Shown here one piece after another: positions 10,430 to 21,391 of a stretch of 64,000 bases of DNA (position 1 is the first letter of the stretch; the number at the start of each line of letters is the position of its first letter). The position numbers and the translations under genes are program-made. The notes beneath the pieces are model-generated. The model made no database searches, had not been told where the DNA came from, and saw nothing but the letters and a program-made list of their open reading frames with translations. This DNA comes from Bryopsis sp. KO-2023 (lineage: Eukaryota > Chlorophyta > Ulvophyceae > Bryopsidales > Bryopsidaceae). Location: positions 2,666,001-2,730,000 of the forward strand of contig BSYQ01000013.1 in assembly GCA_030272585.1 (NCBI GenBank). The letters run 5' to 3'.

Positions 10430-11290
10430 CCTCCTGTCACGCAATCACATTCGTATCGCACAGCATGTCTCTGAAATCTCATAAAACCGTAATCACATCG
10501 CCCAGGAAAAGCTCCATTATCACAAGTACATCGCCCAGGATATGTTTGCGGTCTCGCACAATCATAATCACATCGCACAGACCTTTTCCAGCATCGCACA
10601 CATATTCACGCACATCGCACAGGAAAAGATCCATGATGCAACGTCGCAGAGAATACGTTCAACATCGCATCCATCATTCGAAACAACGTGGTGATCTTTG
10701 CTACCATCGCTTAGATTGATCCTGTGCGACAAAGTTGGACCGTTTACACGATGGACATGATGCTTCCTGCGATGTTGAAACAATTGTGTGCAGTGTATTA
10801 TCAGAAACTGGGCTGGAGTGGCTTGTGTGCGACAGAGTTGGACCGTTTACACGATGTACACGATGCTGCCTGCGATGTTGAAACGATTGTGTGCGATGTA
10901 TTATCAGAAACTGGGCTGGAGTGGCTTGTGTGCGACAAAGTTGGACCGTTTACACGATGGACACAATGCTTCCTGCGATGTTGAAACGATTGTGTGCGAT
11001 GCATCATCAGAAACTGGGCTGGAGTGGCTTGTGTGCGACAAAGTTGGACCGTTTACACGATGGACACAATGCTTCCTGCGATGTTGGAACAATTGTGTGC
11101 GATGTACTGTGTGCGATGTATTCTGTGCGATGTAACAACAAAAAGTCGTCACCGCTGGGGACATCGCACAGCCATACATCGCGTAAACGGTCCACCTTTG
11201 TCGCACAGCTGTGCGATGTAAAATTGACGCCACACGGGATGGATGGGTTTGCGTGCGATGTAGCAAAATACATCGCACAGAGGGCAACTT
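10430..11290. repeat. Subterminal TGTGCGATGTA motif cluster
   Basis: The motif TGTGCGATGTA and its complement TACATCGCACA, with close variants, recur many times in both orientations here and at 8247, 8268 and 8470 near the left end. Concentration at both ends of one element is how CACTA elements arrange their transposase-binding repeats. That role is inferred from the superfamily. Confidence 0.7.
10724..11110. repeat. Tandem repeat, 103-bp unit, about four copies
   Basis: The segment GTTGGACCGTTTACACGATG begins at 10734, 10837, 10940 and 11043, an exact 103-bp period. Each unit contains one or two TGTGCGA-type motifs. An inverted partial unit (GTAAACGGTCCACCTTTGTC) follows at about 11179. 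The open frames here are repeat shadows. Confidence 0.85.
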
Positions 11291-11489
11291 CCCATAGTGA
11301 TTTCATCGTAACGCCAAAAAGGACTGCCATGTGTTCTCACCCAAATCAAAGAAGCGCCACCAGAAGATTTGAAACCAAAACGAAAACCTTTCAGCCCACC
11401 ACATAAGGTCGAGCTTGAATGAGGTGTCGGAGCGGTCATTACGCCACAAGCATGCCGAGTATTACACGATGGTTGAACGCTTTCAAAGA

Positions 11490-11900
11490 AGTTCTTTCCC
11501 AGGGGTCAGATTTTCTCGATCGGGCGCCATGCCGGGGGTAAGGAGGAGGCTGAAAGGTGAGCTCCTCCCACGAACCCACAAACAAAGAGCGGATTGAAAA
11601 AAAAAAACAAGCATGCCCGGTTTGATGTGAAGATTCGATCTTTTTGGTGGGGCGGCGGCGGCGGCGCGATCGGGGGCCAAGTGGGGGGAGGCTAGGTACA
11701 TGTGGGCTTTATCGTTTTGGGAAAGAACGACCTTTCTTCTTTTTCTGTGACATTTTACGAGGAGCGCAGCATCGATCCAATTTTTATTTCTCAGCAACGA
11801 GTTTGGTTGCATTCTTGTGCAGCGTCAAATGAAGAATACGTTTTTGAACGTCGACAGTAGCCGCAGCCGTCGCGACATCTCACCGACTCACCATCCCATG
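11490..11900 (+). repeat. R unit, copy 1 (upstream of CAP copy 1)
   Basis: A roughly 400-bp sequence with a GC-rich core (a GGC run followed by GCGATCGGGGGCCAAGTGGG) is found four times in the window: here, at 22190-22555 (+), 49855-50275 (-) and 45660-46110 (-). Three copies lie just upstream of CAP fragments in CAP orientation, so it may be the CAP 5' region or promoter. No coding frame is conserved. Confidence 0.6.
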
Positions 11901-14146
11901 CCTACCACAAATCCAGCACCCAATTTAATCGTCGATTTTTATGTCATAGACCCAATCTGCTCTTGAAGCCATCCCATGTGTTTGCGTGACTATACACTGC
12001 ATAATTTTATTTTATTTTTTTATTATTTTCCCGGTGTCTTCCATGTGACTGACAGCATGTCGTTTTCTTGTTAATGTTTTCTTGCATGATTGACATGTCA
12101 ATCCCGTCTTGATATAATTGATTGTTGAAGGTTGTGTTTTTTCTGTTTTGCTTTCCTAGTTGGGAGTGTTTCCCTTTTCGGCAGAAAAATGACCCCCCAA
12201 AAAAGGAACATTTTCAGAGAAGCCCCTTCACATCAAGCAAAGCATCCAGTCCGCCGAATTTGATTCGAACAAAATCTTGAAGGAATTTGGGTGACGGATG
12301 TCAGTCATGTGGAATGGGTGAATGCCATCAAGAGCATGATTTTGGGAAAGTCCACGTATGTGCTCCCTTGGCTCAGGTAAATCTTCTTCTCGTTTTTTTT
12401 CTTATGATTCTTTGTTGCTGGTGGGTTTTCTTTTTAAAGAACTCTTGGTTTTCTTAGAATAAAACTAATAAATACATACCATATCAGAAACGAATAAGGA
12501 TTTTTTTGCTCTCCTTCTCTACAAGACTCTTTGTTCTGATAGTTTTAGCACTTACACTTTTATGGGCTGGAAGAAAGATGTATATGAAAAAATACAATTT
12601 AAATTACATTTACAATGTTTTTTAATCGGAAAATGCAATGCACAATTATTATACATCATGTATTTCGATCTATTAAGAAATATTTTTCTTCTTGGTAAAA
12701 GACCCCCCAGTGGAAAGCGCTCCGCCACCTGCAGAAAAAAAAAATAAACACTGGCACCCAAAGTCAAGAAACCTGAGTTTCCTGAAAGCAAACCAATTGG
12801 CCCACCTCCAAGGTGTGTGGAAATATTTTTGTACAAGAGAAGATGTGTGTTTTTAAGAACCTTATAGGAAGAATAATAAAAAAATTTACCATAAAAATTG
12901 GAACGCAAGGCAGTTTACAGGAGATTATGAGCTATCTTTCATTACTATGTTCTTTCCAACACGTTTTCAATACGCTTGCATTAGAAATGGGGCTGTAAGC
13001 AATGCGATTTAAAAAGAAAAAGAGTGATGTGATGTGACAGGTGCATCCAACAAGATCCTGGCAGTCACAGGTTGACAAAACAAATCCTGCTCATCTGGTT
13101 GATGATGTTTTTGATGCCAAAAAGAAGGTAAATAAATAAATATGAAGACACCCTTTTTTTGTCTATCATTTTGATCAAATAGATTGGTATGTAAAGGACA
13201 AGCCCACCACTCCCTCAAAAAACAAAAAAAAATGAAAAAGAAATATCCTAGCTAGTGTTGTTATTCTCTCTTCTTTTTAACATCAATCGAGGGAAAATCC
13301 TGGATATGATCAAATCATGAAATATTCGATCATATGCATGTGTGTTTTTTTCTTTTTTTTTCAAAGGGGAGGGGGGGGGGGGGAGGGAGAGATTGGCAAA
13401 GTATCATTATGGTAAAAAAATTGACATTCTTTCTGAACACAACTGACAGGGATTGAAGAAAGTAACGGATGCAGAAAAATCTAAAAACATTCCAGGCAGG
13501 TCTGGCTTGGTTCCTGTGAAATTACGATCAACTGGGGCGCCCACGGTGAAAGCTGGAAAAACTGAGCTGGTAATGGAGAGGAAATGGACCGTGGAAAATC
13601 ACAAGGGCAACAAGGAAATCGTCCTCGAAAACACCAACCCCCGACAAACGGTGTACATCTACAACTGTGAAGATTCTGTTGTGAAGGTGCGACTGGTCAG
13701 GGCTGCTTTTTTCCATTTTTTTTTTATTTTAATCTTTTTTATTTTATTTTTTTTTGGGGGGGGGTTGCCAGAATGGTAATTCCCTCCCGGGAGGACTAGC
13801 TGGGTCTGGATATAGTTGACAAAACTTCATAAGCTTTTGTTTGAGTGATTTCCCACATGTTTGCTGGATCGAGAGTGTGTCTGTTCTTTATGTTGGGTGG
13901 GGTTTTTGTTTTGTTTTTTTTTAATTTGAAACGTCGATGGAAAAGTGAATGCCATCACTGTGGATTCCTGCAAAAAGCTGGGGCTTCTTTTCGAAACAGT
14001 CATGGCCTCGGTGGAGGTGGTGAACTCTTATAACATAACATAATTACACGCGAAGAAGCCACCCAGCTTCTATTGCGGAAAAATGTACACCAATGTGAAC
14101 AGACAAATGTTTGGAACCAAAAAACAAAAACACAGAGCATCAGGCA

Positions 14147-14590
14147 CTAACTGCCAGTAGACCCAAAACTACCCGAACCACGATCCGTAAGGGACAAAGA
14201 ATCTGCAATAATTACTTGAGGAGTAACAATTTTTTCCAAAAGTAATTGAACCACCCTATCACCCGCTTTAATGTAAAAATCTTCAGAGGAGAAGTTAAAA
14301 AGAACCGCAATCAAAGAACCCCTATAGTCACTGTCAATAACCCCAGCACCCAGAAATAACTTGAACCTGGCACAGAGACCCGAACGAATTTCCAACCGAC
14401 CATAGTAACCTTGAGGGATTTCAACCGCCACACCCATATCAACCAGACCGTTATTCCAAGCTGGAATAACATAATCCTGGGGCGAATAAAGGTCATAGCC
14501 CGCCGAACCCAAGGAAGCCCGAGTCGGAACTCTAGCAGCATCATGTTTAAGAAGAACCCGCAGCATTGTTCTCCCGAATACACAAGACAA
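14147..14590 (-). CDS. dUTPase (dUTP diphosphatase) encoded by the LINE
   Basis: A 147-aa frame with all five trimeric dUTPase motifs in order: GSAGYDLYSP, EIRSGLC, GAGVIDSDYRGS, IKAGDRVVQLLL and RGSGSFGSTG. The enzyme cleaves dUTP to dUMP and pyrophosphate, keeping uracil out of DNA. Motif 3 keeps the catalytic Asp and Tyr. The length matches cellular and viral dUTPases. It overlaps the reverse transcriptase frame by 44 bases in the +1 frame and lies inside the target-site duplication, so it belongs to the LINE, not to a neighbouring host gene. Translation by reinitiation or frameshift is inference. A second ATG lies eight codons in (MLRVLL), so the exact start is uncertain. Confidence 0.9.
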   Translation of the reverse strand: MSCVFGRTMLRVLLKHDAARVPTRASLGSAGYDLYSPQDYVIPAWNNGLVDMGVAVEIPQGYYGRLEIRSGLCARFKLFLGAGVIDSDYRGSLIAVLFNFSSEDFYIKAGDRVVQLLLEKIVTPQVIIADSLSLTDRGSGSFGSTGS

Positions 14591-15901
14591 CCCTCCGTAA
14601 GAGGAAAAAATCCTTCAACATACGTGCAACCTTAATCTGATCAACCCTATTGAAGAGAAAGAAAAGATTGCGACAACGGAAAAACTCGGACCAGCGAATA
14701 CGCAAAAAATTATATGCCGGACACACATAAAGAAAATGGAACTCATCCTCCACTACCCCAAAACCACATACCCTGCAGAATCGTAATTCCCGCACCACAA
14801 GAGGATGTTGTAACCGACCCGAATCTACCTGAAGACCATGAACCCCCGCCCGAAAGGCACAATAAATTTTTCGCAGAGAACTTGTCGAAAGGACAGAAAG
14901 GCAATCCAAGAATCGAATATTCCGTTTGATTTGACTAAAAAAATATCGAACATGGGACTTCTCCGACGAAAAAGTCAACCTCGAAAAATGATTCTTAAAA
15001 TTAGAAGACCACAGCCTAATATCAATAATGCTCTTTCCAGAAAAAGAAATTAAGTGCTCTTTCACCAAAGACTCAACCCTGACCACCCAAGACGAACCAC
15101 ACCTATGTTCATCCAAAAGACTATTAAAAATAGCCTTAGATGGATGTTCCTCAGGAAGAGAAAAAAGTTTATTCCAGAATCTAAAAATTAGACGCCTAAA
15201 AAAAAACTCTAAAGGGTAAGTCCCCATATCCGCATATAACACCTCCGTGGGAGCACGCCGAGGCAAATTTAAACAAAACCGTAAAAAAGCCAAATGAGAC
15301 CGCTCGAGCGAATCCCTCTGTCCTTTAGTCAAAAACAAATACCAAATAGCACTCCCAAAATTTATTGAACCAAAAACGAATTGTTTAAACAAATTATATT
15401 TAACCCGAGGATCTTCAATTTTATGTTTCGACAAATGACTATAAAGCAATCCAAGAGAAGAAGACATTTTACGACCAATATGTTGAAAGTGCGGTAAGAA
15501 AATGTTTGACCCAGTACCAAAGAAAACCCCTAAATAGCGAAAAGTTTTAGTAGCCGTTATAAAAGAATCACCAATCTGTACTCCATGAACATTAGGAAAG
15601 TTAATCACCACCACACCCCTTTTCGAAACGTTCTCAGCAATCCCCCAACTAGCAGAACAACCCGCTAAAGCGTCATTAAGACAATTCAAATCTTCCGTAT
15701 ACTGAATCGGAATCATAGTATCATCAGCAAACGCTAACGCCGGAATACATACATTATCAAAAGAAATAGGTCTAATCCCAGAATGTTCAATAGCACGAAT
15801 CAAATTATCATGATAAGCCTTATATAATTCCGGACTAAGAGGACAACCCTGACGTACCCCTCTACCTTGAATAAAATTATTCGAAACACCAGAAGTACAT
15901 C
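14547..15901 (-). CDS. LINE reverse transcriptase, C-terminal part
   Basis: About 450 codons open within the element. RVRQ-type block GVRQGCPLSPELY and catalytic block ALAFADDTM (an FADD form of the usual YADD) mark the reverse transcriptase palm. A thumb region follows, and near the end there is a C-x2-C-x9-H-x4-C knuckle (CRVCGF ... HFLYVC) typical of L1/Tx1/Jockey-like LINEs. The enzyme copies element RNA at nicked chromosomal DNA. The frame is open at its truncated 5' end, and the first residues up to 15938 come from CAP sequence. Its last 44 bases overlap the dUTPase frame. Confidence 0.88.
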
Positions 15902-16403
15902 GAACTCTTATGCAGTCGATGTTCAGGCAACCGGCCACATCGGGACGTTAGCTGTCGATAAATGCGATGGAGTCAAGGTGAGAACCCCCTGATCCAAAAA
16001 AGATTAAATATATATATATGTGTGTGATAGATTAAATCATTATCTTCATAATAAATAAAGGAGTCCATGTTCAAGCAGCAAATAGAAAAAGCAGCAATTC
16101 CTTTCTTTTTGGTTTGGTCTCTTTTTCACCTCACTTGTTAAATTAAAACCATTACATTCTTACGTTCCTTCATGTTCGTTGTTCAATTTTCTTTCAAGTT
16201 TTTCCCTTTCTCCTTTTTTCCAGGTGTATATTCCTGATTCGTCGACCGATGTGGCCATTTCGACAATAAAATCAGCTAGGGTCTTGGTTATTGTCACCGG
16301 TGGGGAGGAGCCAGTGGAGTCGGCCGTTCCAGACCAATTTGTCAGTGTGTTTGAAGAGGGAAAACTTATTACTACTAGGCCAGCAGAACATGCGGGGGCT
16401 TAA

Positions 16404-17340
16404 TTTTCCAGAAAAATAAAATCAAAAAAGGTTTCTTATCTTTTATGGGGGTGAACGTGGGAACAATGCTTTCGTTTTTTTTATTGTTTCATTTTTGGGG
16501 GGGAGGGGGGCTTCGTTCGACCTGTTCGACGTGAATGTAACCGCCAACCACTTCCTCGTGTGCAACAAAAGTCGCCACTAGAATCGGTGACTCATAATCC
16601 ACACACCAAAAACTGGAAAAATGTTGTCTCAGTCGACGAAACACAAAAAGCTTTAAAGCGACCAGTTTGAGATCGTATGCGGGTCAACCACAGTGATCGA
16701 GGAGATTAAAACTCGAGAGTGGTACACATAAATAGGATTAGAAAGATTCCAGATCAAAGAAGTCGTGAATGATGAATCCGAGCCGAAAGAGATCTCAAGT
16801 AGATCGACGGCGGGTACCCTCCCACTCTGACACGACAATTTTCAACTTACGACTCGTGTGGGAGTAAGAGGTGGGTTGCACGTTGGTTGAAATTCCCAAC
16901 CTCAGTCTTTTTTTACTTTGTCGAAAATTGGTTGATTGATTGAAAGTCAACAAAAACACACACAAAGCAAGAAAAAAAAACCCAATATTTTTCAACTTCG
17001 TTGGTGGTAGCAGGAAACGTGATATGACCGACTCGGGATTATGTCGTAATTGTTTGGGAGGGTACGGTGCTCTTCACAGTTGGCAGTGCGATTCTCTGGA
17101 GCTCTATATGTATGTAAAGGTAAAGGTTTGTTCAGACAATAGCTGGCACTTTGTGCAACAGTTCTCTCGTCTTTGGTTGCAAAAGAAAATAAATAAATAA
17201 ATAATAATAACACTATGCTAAAATAGGCTGATATGCCCTCCCTCTCTCTGTTTCTTTCATCCCTCCCCCCCCCAAAAAAAAAAAAAACAAAAAAAGACGA
17301 TATAAATAGTAAGCAAGCAGAATGAGGGAAAAAAACAAAG
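16404..17340 (+). repeat. CAP 3' flank, copy 1
   Basis: This downstream sequence is shared almost base for base with 24831-25757 (+), with 46880-47449 in reverse, and with 62925-63540 (+). It probably contains the CAP 3' UTR. The small minus-strand frames it holds recur only because the DNA was copied. The similarity to copy 2 ends at about 17337, where the two sequences diverge. Confidence 0.75.
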
Positions 17341-17593
17341 GTCTTCTTCATCTCGATTCTCTGTAAAAGAAGAATTATGCACTACCCAAAAACAAAGCAA
17401 TGCCAAATATTCAAAAGTATTATACATATGTACATTTCATCCTCATTCCTTCCGAGTGTTGTTCCACAGAAAAAAACAATGATTGGTTTGCAATTGCAAT
17501 TGGTTGATCAATTGATCGATTGACAGTTGCTAAATAAATACACACACAGCAAGAAATTAATCATCCCCACGTCAACATCAGGTGGAAATGGTT

Positions 17594-20500
17594 CTAACTA
17601 TCACTGATGATTTCCTTACTCTCCTGCGGATCCCCCAACAGTGGCCTCCCCTGATTTGGAACTTCAAAGCTTTCCACCTCATTCCCACTGGACTCATCCA
17701 CTTTATCGGTCAAAGCCCTGAGTACAAACCCCAGCATCAACATGTTCGATTGACTGGCCTTGTTTGCGACAATCAGCATCCCCTGGAGCATCGAAAACAC
17801 TCCAGCCAGTGCAGAGATGAGAAACGGTATGGTCCCTATGTCATGCTGTCTCTGGCCATCGACCCCATAGAAATAAAGCACACTGATGAGCGCTGCTGCC
17901 AGGGGGGCCTCCACCACAGATTCCACCGCCAACGCAGCCACAAAGTGCCGATGCAAATCGAACCTGGATAAGATGCTCCCCAATCTCCTCCTGGTGAGTT
18001 TGCTGATGAACGCCAAGAAATCAAAAACAGGGGTTCCTGCAATGGCAAGAAATACAATTTTCATTCCCTTGACAAAGCAATTGCCTCTGGTGCCCCATGA
18101 GATGACCAATCGATCCAAAACTGGTTCTGTTGCACCGTCCGACAAAGAGCTCCCCTTGGCTTCCTCTTGCACAAGCACAATCCTCCTCCAGAAAACAAAG
18201 AATGCCACCACTTTGTGCAAGGCTATTGCCCCCAGCATAAACCACACCGGAGATTCCCCCCACAATAACGCCATGATGAAGAGGTTGGAGGCCACATCCA
18301 AAAGGTATATGCACACAGGGAGAAGAGATGTAAGCATCCAACGGAACGACCCACAGATGAAAACAGCACCATGGAAATTGCCTAGGTGGCTAGGAATTGA
18401 TGTTTTCTGTTTCATCGCCGAGAAGCCTTTCTGGACATATTTTGGGATGGGCGATATCAGCACCAGGCCGATCACTAGCAGAGGAACCCACACCAGCAAA
18501 ATCATTTTCACAAATTTCCTGGCGTGCCTTCTACAGTCGTAATCGTAGTTTGTCCAGCCACAGTAATAGGATTCCCCCTGCTGCAGCTCGCACATCCTCC
18601 GTCTGACGAATCGAGAGGGTTGATCTCCAGTGCTTGGGCAGATGGTCACTCTTTTCAGATCAGGAAGAGTGAGCAGACAGACAGGGGCGGTGTGGCCTTC
18701 GATGTTGATTTCTTCCAGCCTTGTGGATTCGCACCATCCCCTCGGTACCGAATTGGACATCAGTTTGTTGTTTTTGATGTCGAGTTTGGTGGTGGCTCCT
18801 ACAGGAAGGGAGGGAATTTCCCCTCATGTTTTTCCCTTTAAACATGATGTCCTTGATCGTTAGCCTGTTTTTATTTAACACAATGCAGAAAGAAGTTTTT
18901 TCATTTTATTTCGTGTGTGGGTTTAGTTGGAACGCATGTGAAAATTTTTGAGTGGATATGTACGAATACAACGTGAAAAATGTAAGTGGATATATACAAA
19001 TAGAGAGAGGGAGAGGGAGCTTTGAAAATGTTGAATTTTCTATCGTTTCTAATTTTCTTTAATGATGGTGTTTATAAATTTTCAAATGTAGTCTTTTCCA
19101 CGCTTGTGTTTATGACTAAGAATGTTTCCGGCTTACTCTTCACTGAAAAATGGCCATGGATCAGGGATGGGAAGGGGTCCCATTGGTGTCTCCATTTTAT
19201 CTTCTCCAGGCAAAAAAGCAAGGGAAGAAACGGAATCCAGTTTTTTAAGAAAGCCAGACAGTCCTGCAAAAGCAAAAAATCAAAAACAAAAAATGAATGA
19301 CATGAAAAATCTACAGACTTGCCTGAAGTATTGCTGTACAGAAAGTATTCTGAAAGTTTACTGTTCTGTAAACAGTTTGTTGTTGTTCTGGGGAAGTGGG
19401 ACTCTTCGTCACAAAAAGTATTTTTTTTTTGAACGGTGAAAACAAACAAAGAAAAGAATACAAGAATAGTGAGCTCAATGAGTTCTTCCAGTCTCCATAG
19501 AAAAACAAACATTTTCTTTTCTTTTCTTTTTTTCTTTTTTTGAAAGGATGGCGAGATCCTGCACCAAGTCGAATCCAATGATGAATTCAGTGTGTGTGCT
19601 CGTTGACTAATCATGCAGGGCCAGGGAAAACGAAGGTGAATAACAAGGAAAGCAAGAATCATTTGCTGTGCAGAATGTACCTGAGGCAGCTCCAGGGTAA
19701 ATCGACAGCTCAACTATGAATTGACTTTTTATCAGATCCAAAATGTCCATCAGGGCAGCATCTTGCTGTTTATCATATATATCAACAGCAATCCCACTGC
19801 AAAAACCACACACAAAATAAAAACAACCTATTCTTCTGGGTTCTGACAAAAACATTTCCGAATTCACTGCAGAAAAGTGGAGCGACAATTAAAAAACATG
19901 GCTGAAAGAAGGCACATCAGTGTCGGATATGAGATTGAAACAAAAAAAAGGGGGGGAGGGGATTTCAAGTGTTTTTTTTATATACTGTTCTGCCAGAAAT
20001 GGGGAGCAAGCTGGATCACCAGGTGAGAAAAATCTGCATTTTCTCTCCTGGATAAATTCTTAGTTTTTTTAATTTATTTCATAAAAAATACAAAATCAGG
20101 AATATTTCGAGTAGGGTTTCTTTCTTTTCCCCAATAAGATAGGAAGAGGGAGAAATTGGGATGCGGGAATGATATTCTTGGTTTTCCTATTGTTCGAGCG
20201 GCAGATTTCTAAATCACCCTTTTACACAGGGTAGGGACTGCATGGGGATTTGGCCTTGATGTAATTAATTTTGAAAAGCAAAATGTTGCTGCTTACCCGT
20301 AATCAACCTCGTACATAGAAACATTGTAACCCATATTTCCGAGAGGATCATCCACCCAATTGAACCACGAATAAAGATAGGACACCCTGAGATTCACAGG
20401 GAAAAATGGTAGTAATCCTGAAGTAAAACAGAAAACCTTTAGGAAGGGCTTTGTATCATCGGAATCTTGACTAAGCATGATATTGAGGTTGTCCAAAAAG

Positions 20501-21391
20501 TTCCCCCCCCCCTCTCCTGCTCTATCCAAATAATGATACTCCTGAATTTTTAACTCGATCCAGGTAACACAAAAATTCAAAAATATTTTATACTTGAAAA
20601 AAAAAAGATCCTCTGTGTTCAGTAGTTTGTTCTTTGTTGGGGAAAACGTTGCTGAGAAAAAGGGGTAGGTTTCCCCAAAAACCACCAAAAAACAAAACAA
20701 ATTGCCTTCCATGCATTTTTTTTTTAAATCCAACAATGAGATTGAACAAACCATTGCAATTTCGCAAAAGATTCTTCAGGCAAACGAGCATTGAGCCAAA
20801 CATTGTCCATCTGCAGGCTGCTCAGGTTTTTGTTTTTTTCCCATATCAATAAAACAAATGCACACGCACAAACACGTTCAAAAACAAAGATTCACCCATT
20901 GGCATGACACCTCAAGTTTTGTTGCATCTCAAAATTCACAAAATAAAAAAAAAAGACTGTTCTTAGTTTTGTTCTCATATTTCAAAGATGAAATGTGTTC
21001 ACAATCCATGGAAGAAAAAAAAAAAGAATCCAGCGCAACAATAAAATCAATCAGCTATTTACAATCGGAGAAGGCATCTGACTAGTTTTTTCTTGAAATA
21101 GAAAAAACAGCGCAAGTACCAAAAGCGAACAGACTTTGATTCTCTCACCTCTGAAGCCCTGCTTGGGGAAGGTTGGACAGGGAAATCATTTCCCCGAGTT
21201 GAATGCGATGTTATGTGTTACCTGCTGAGATCATGAGGGCACCGTTCCTGAAACGTGATTGTAACCCCCCCATAGGTATGGGCATACTCATATAACCGAA
21301 GTTCTGCAATACTTCTTGCCTGCAGGGCAAGGAAAAATAGAGTCACTAGAAAAATGAACAGCCTGTATCCTATTCTTAAAAAACTTCCCAT
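17594..21391 (-). CDS. Six-exon multi-pass membrane protein with secreted head
   Basis: Exons 21222-21391, 20752-20810, 20297-20417, 19681-19796, 19144-19263 and 17594-18798 have canonical splice sites and mutually consistent phases (2, 1, 2, 1, 1), giving 596 aa. It starts with a signal peptide (MGSFLRIGYRLFIFLVTLFF). An ectodomain follows whose last part is irregularly leucine-rich-repeat-like (TKLDIKNNKLMSNSVP; TRLEEINIEG; LPDLKRVTI). A Cys-bearing loop then leads to about six hydrophobic helices, for example ILLVWVPLLVIGLVLI, VCIYLLDVASNLFIMALLWG and FLISALAGVFSMLQGMLIVA. The tail is acidic. Layout suggests a cell-surface or endomembrane receptor-like protein. I do not recognise the family, and the LRR assignment is weak. 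Confidence 0.7.

Larger units (their letters stand above)
8229..11299. mobile_element. CACTA (CMC/EnSpm)-type DNA transposon
   Basis: A 3,071-bp insertion bounded by inverted ends that begin CACTATGGGAA and continue, after a less conserved stretch, with TCTGTGCGATGTAT. The trinucleotide ATT is duplicated at 8226-8228 and 11300-11302. The mirrored arm near 50474-50476 carries the uninterrupted sequence with one ATT, an empty site. A CACTA start, 3-bp duplication and many short subterminal repeats are hallmarks of the CACTA superfamily. I find no transposase, so the element looks non-autonomous. It carries candidate exons on both strands and a 103-bp tandem repeat near its right end. Confidence 0.85.
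14032..15901 (-). mobile_element. 5'-truncated LINE with reverse transcriptase and dUTPase
   Basis: A non-LTR retrotransposon inserted in the middle CARP exon of CAP copy 1. GAACTCTTAT is repeated at 14022-14031 and 15902-15911, and CAP copy 2 has the uninterrupted site at about 24324. The element reads leftwards. Its 5' part (any endonuclease and the first reverse transcriptase blocks) is missing, as usual for LINE copies. It keeps the second half of the reverse transcriptase, a zinc-knuckle end, a dUTPase frame, about 115 bp of 3' UTR and a short tail of ATGTT-type repeats. Open frames and intact flanking duplication suggest a young insertion. Confidence 0.9.
12293..16403 (+). pseudogene. 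Cyclase-associated protein (CAP) copy 1, interrupted
   Basis: The C-terminal CARP domain is encoded by exons 13450-13686, 13933-14031 plus 15912-15977 (split by a LINE) and 16224-16403. Motifs KWTVENHKGNKEIVLEN, AITVDSCKKLGLLFETV and VPDQFVSVFEEGKLIT are CAP signatures. CAP binds ADP-actin monomers and recharges them for filament assembly. An N-terminal-domain exon (HVEWVNAIKSMIL) lies at about 12300-12377 with an internal deletion relative to copy 3. The acceptor before the middle CARP exon reads AAAC instead of the AAAG seen in copy 3, so normal splicing is lost. With the LINE as well, this copy is almost certainly dead. It is nearly identical to copy 2. Confidence 0.8.

Noticed and set aside
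14147-14590. dUTPase as an ordinary host gene
   Set aside because: It lies between the LINE reverse transcriptase and the 3' tail, inside the target-site duplication, and is absent from the empty site in CAP copy 2.
16653-16838. Minus-strand frame repeated in all CAP 3' flanks (also 25080, 47012, 63143)
   Set aside because: It recurs because the DNA was duplicated. It uses a non-ATG start and has no splice or domain evidence.
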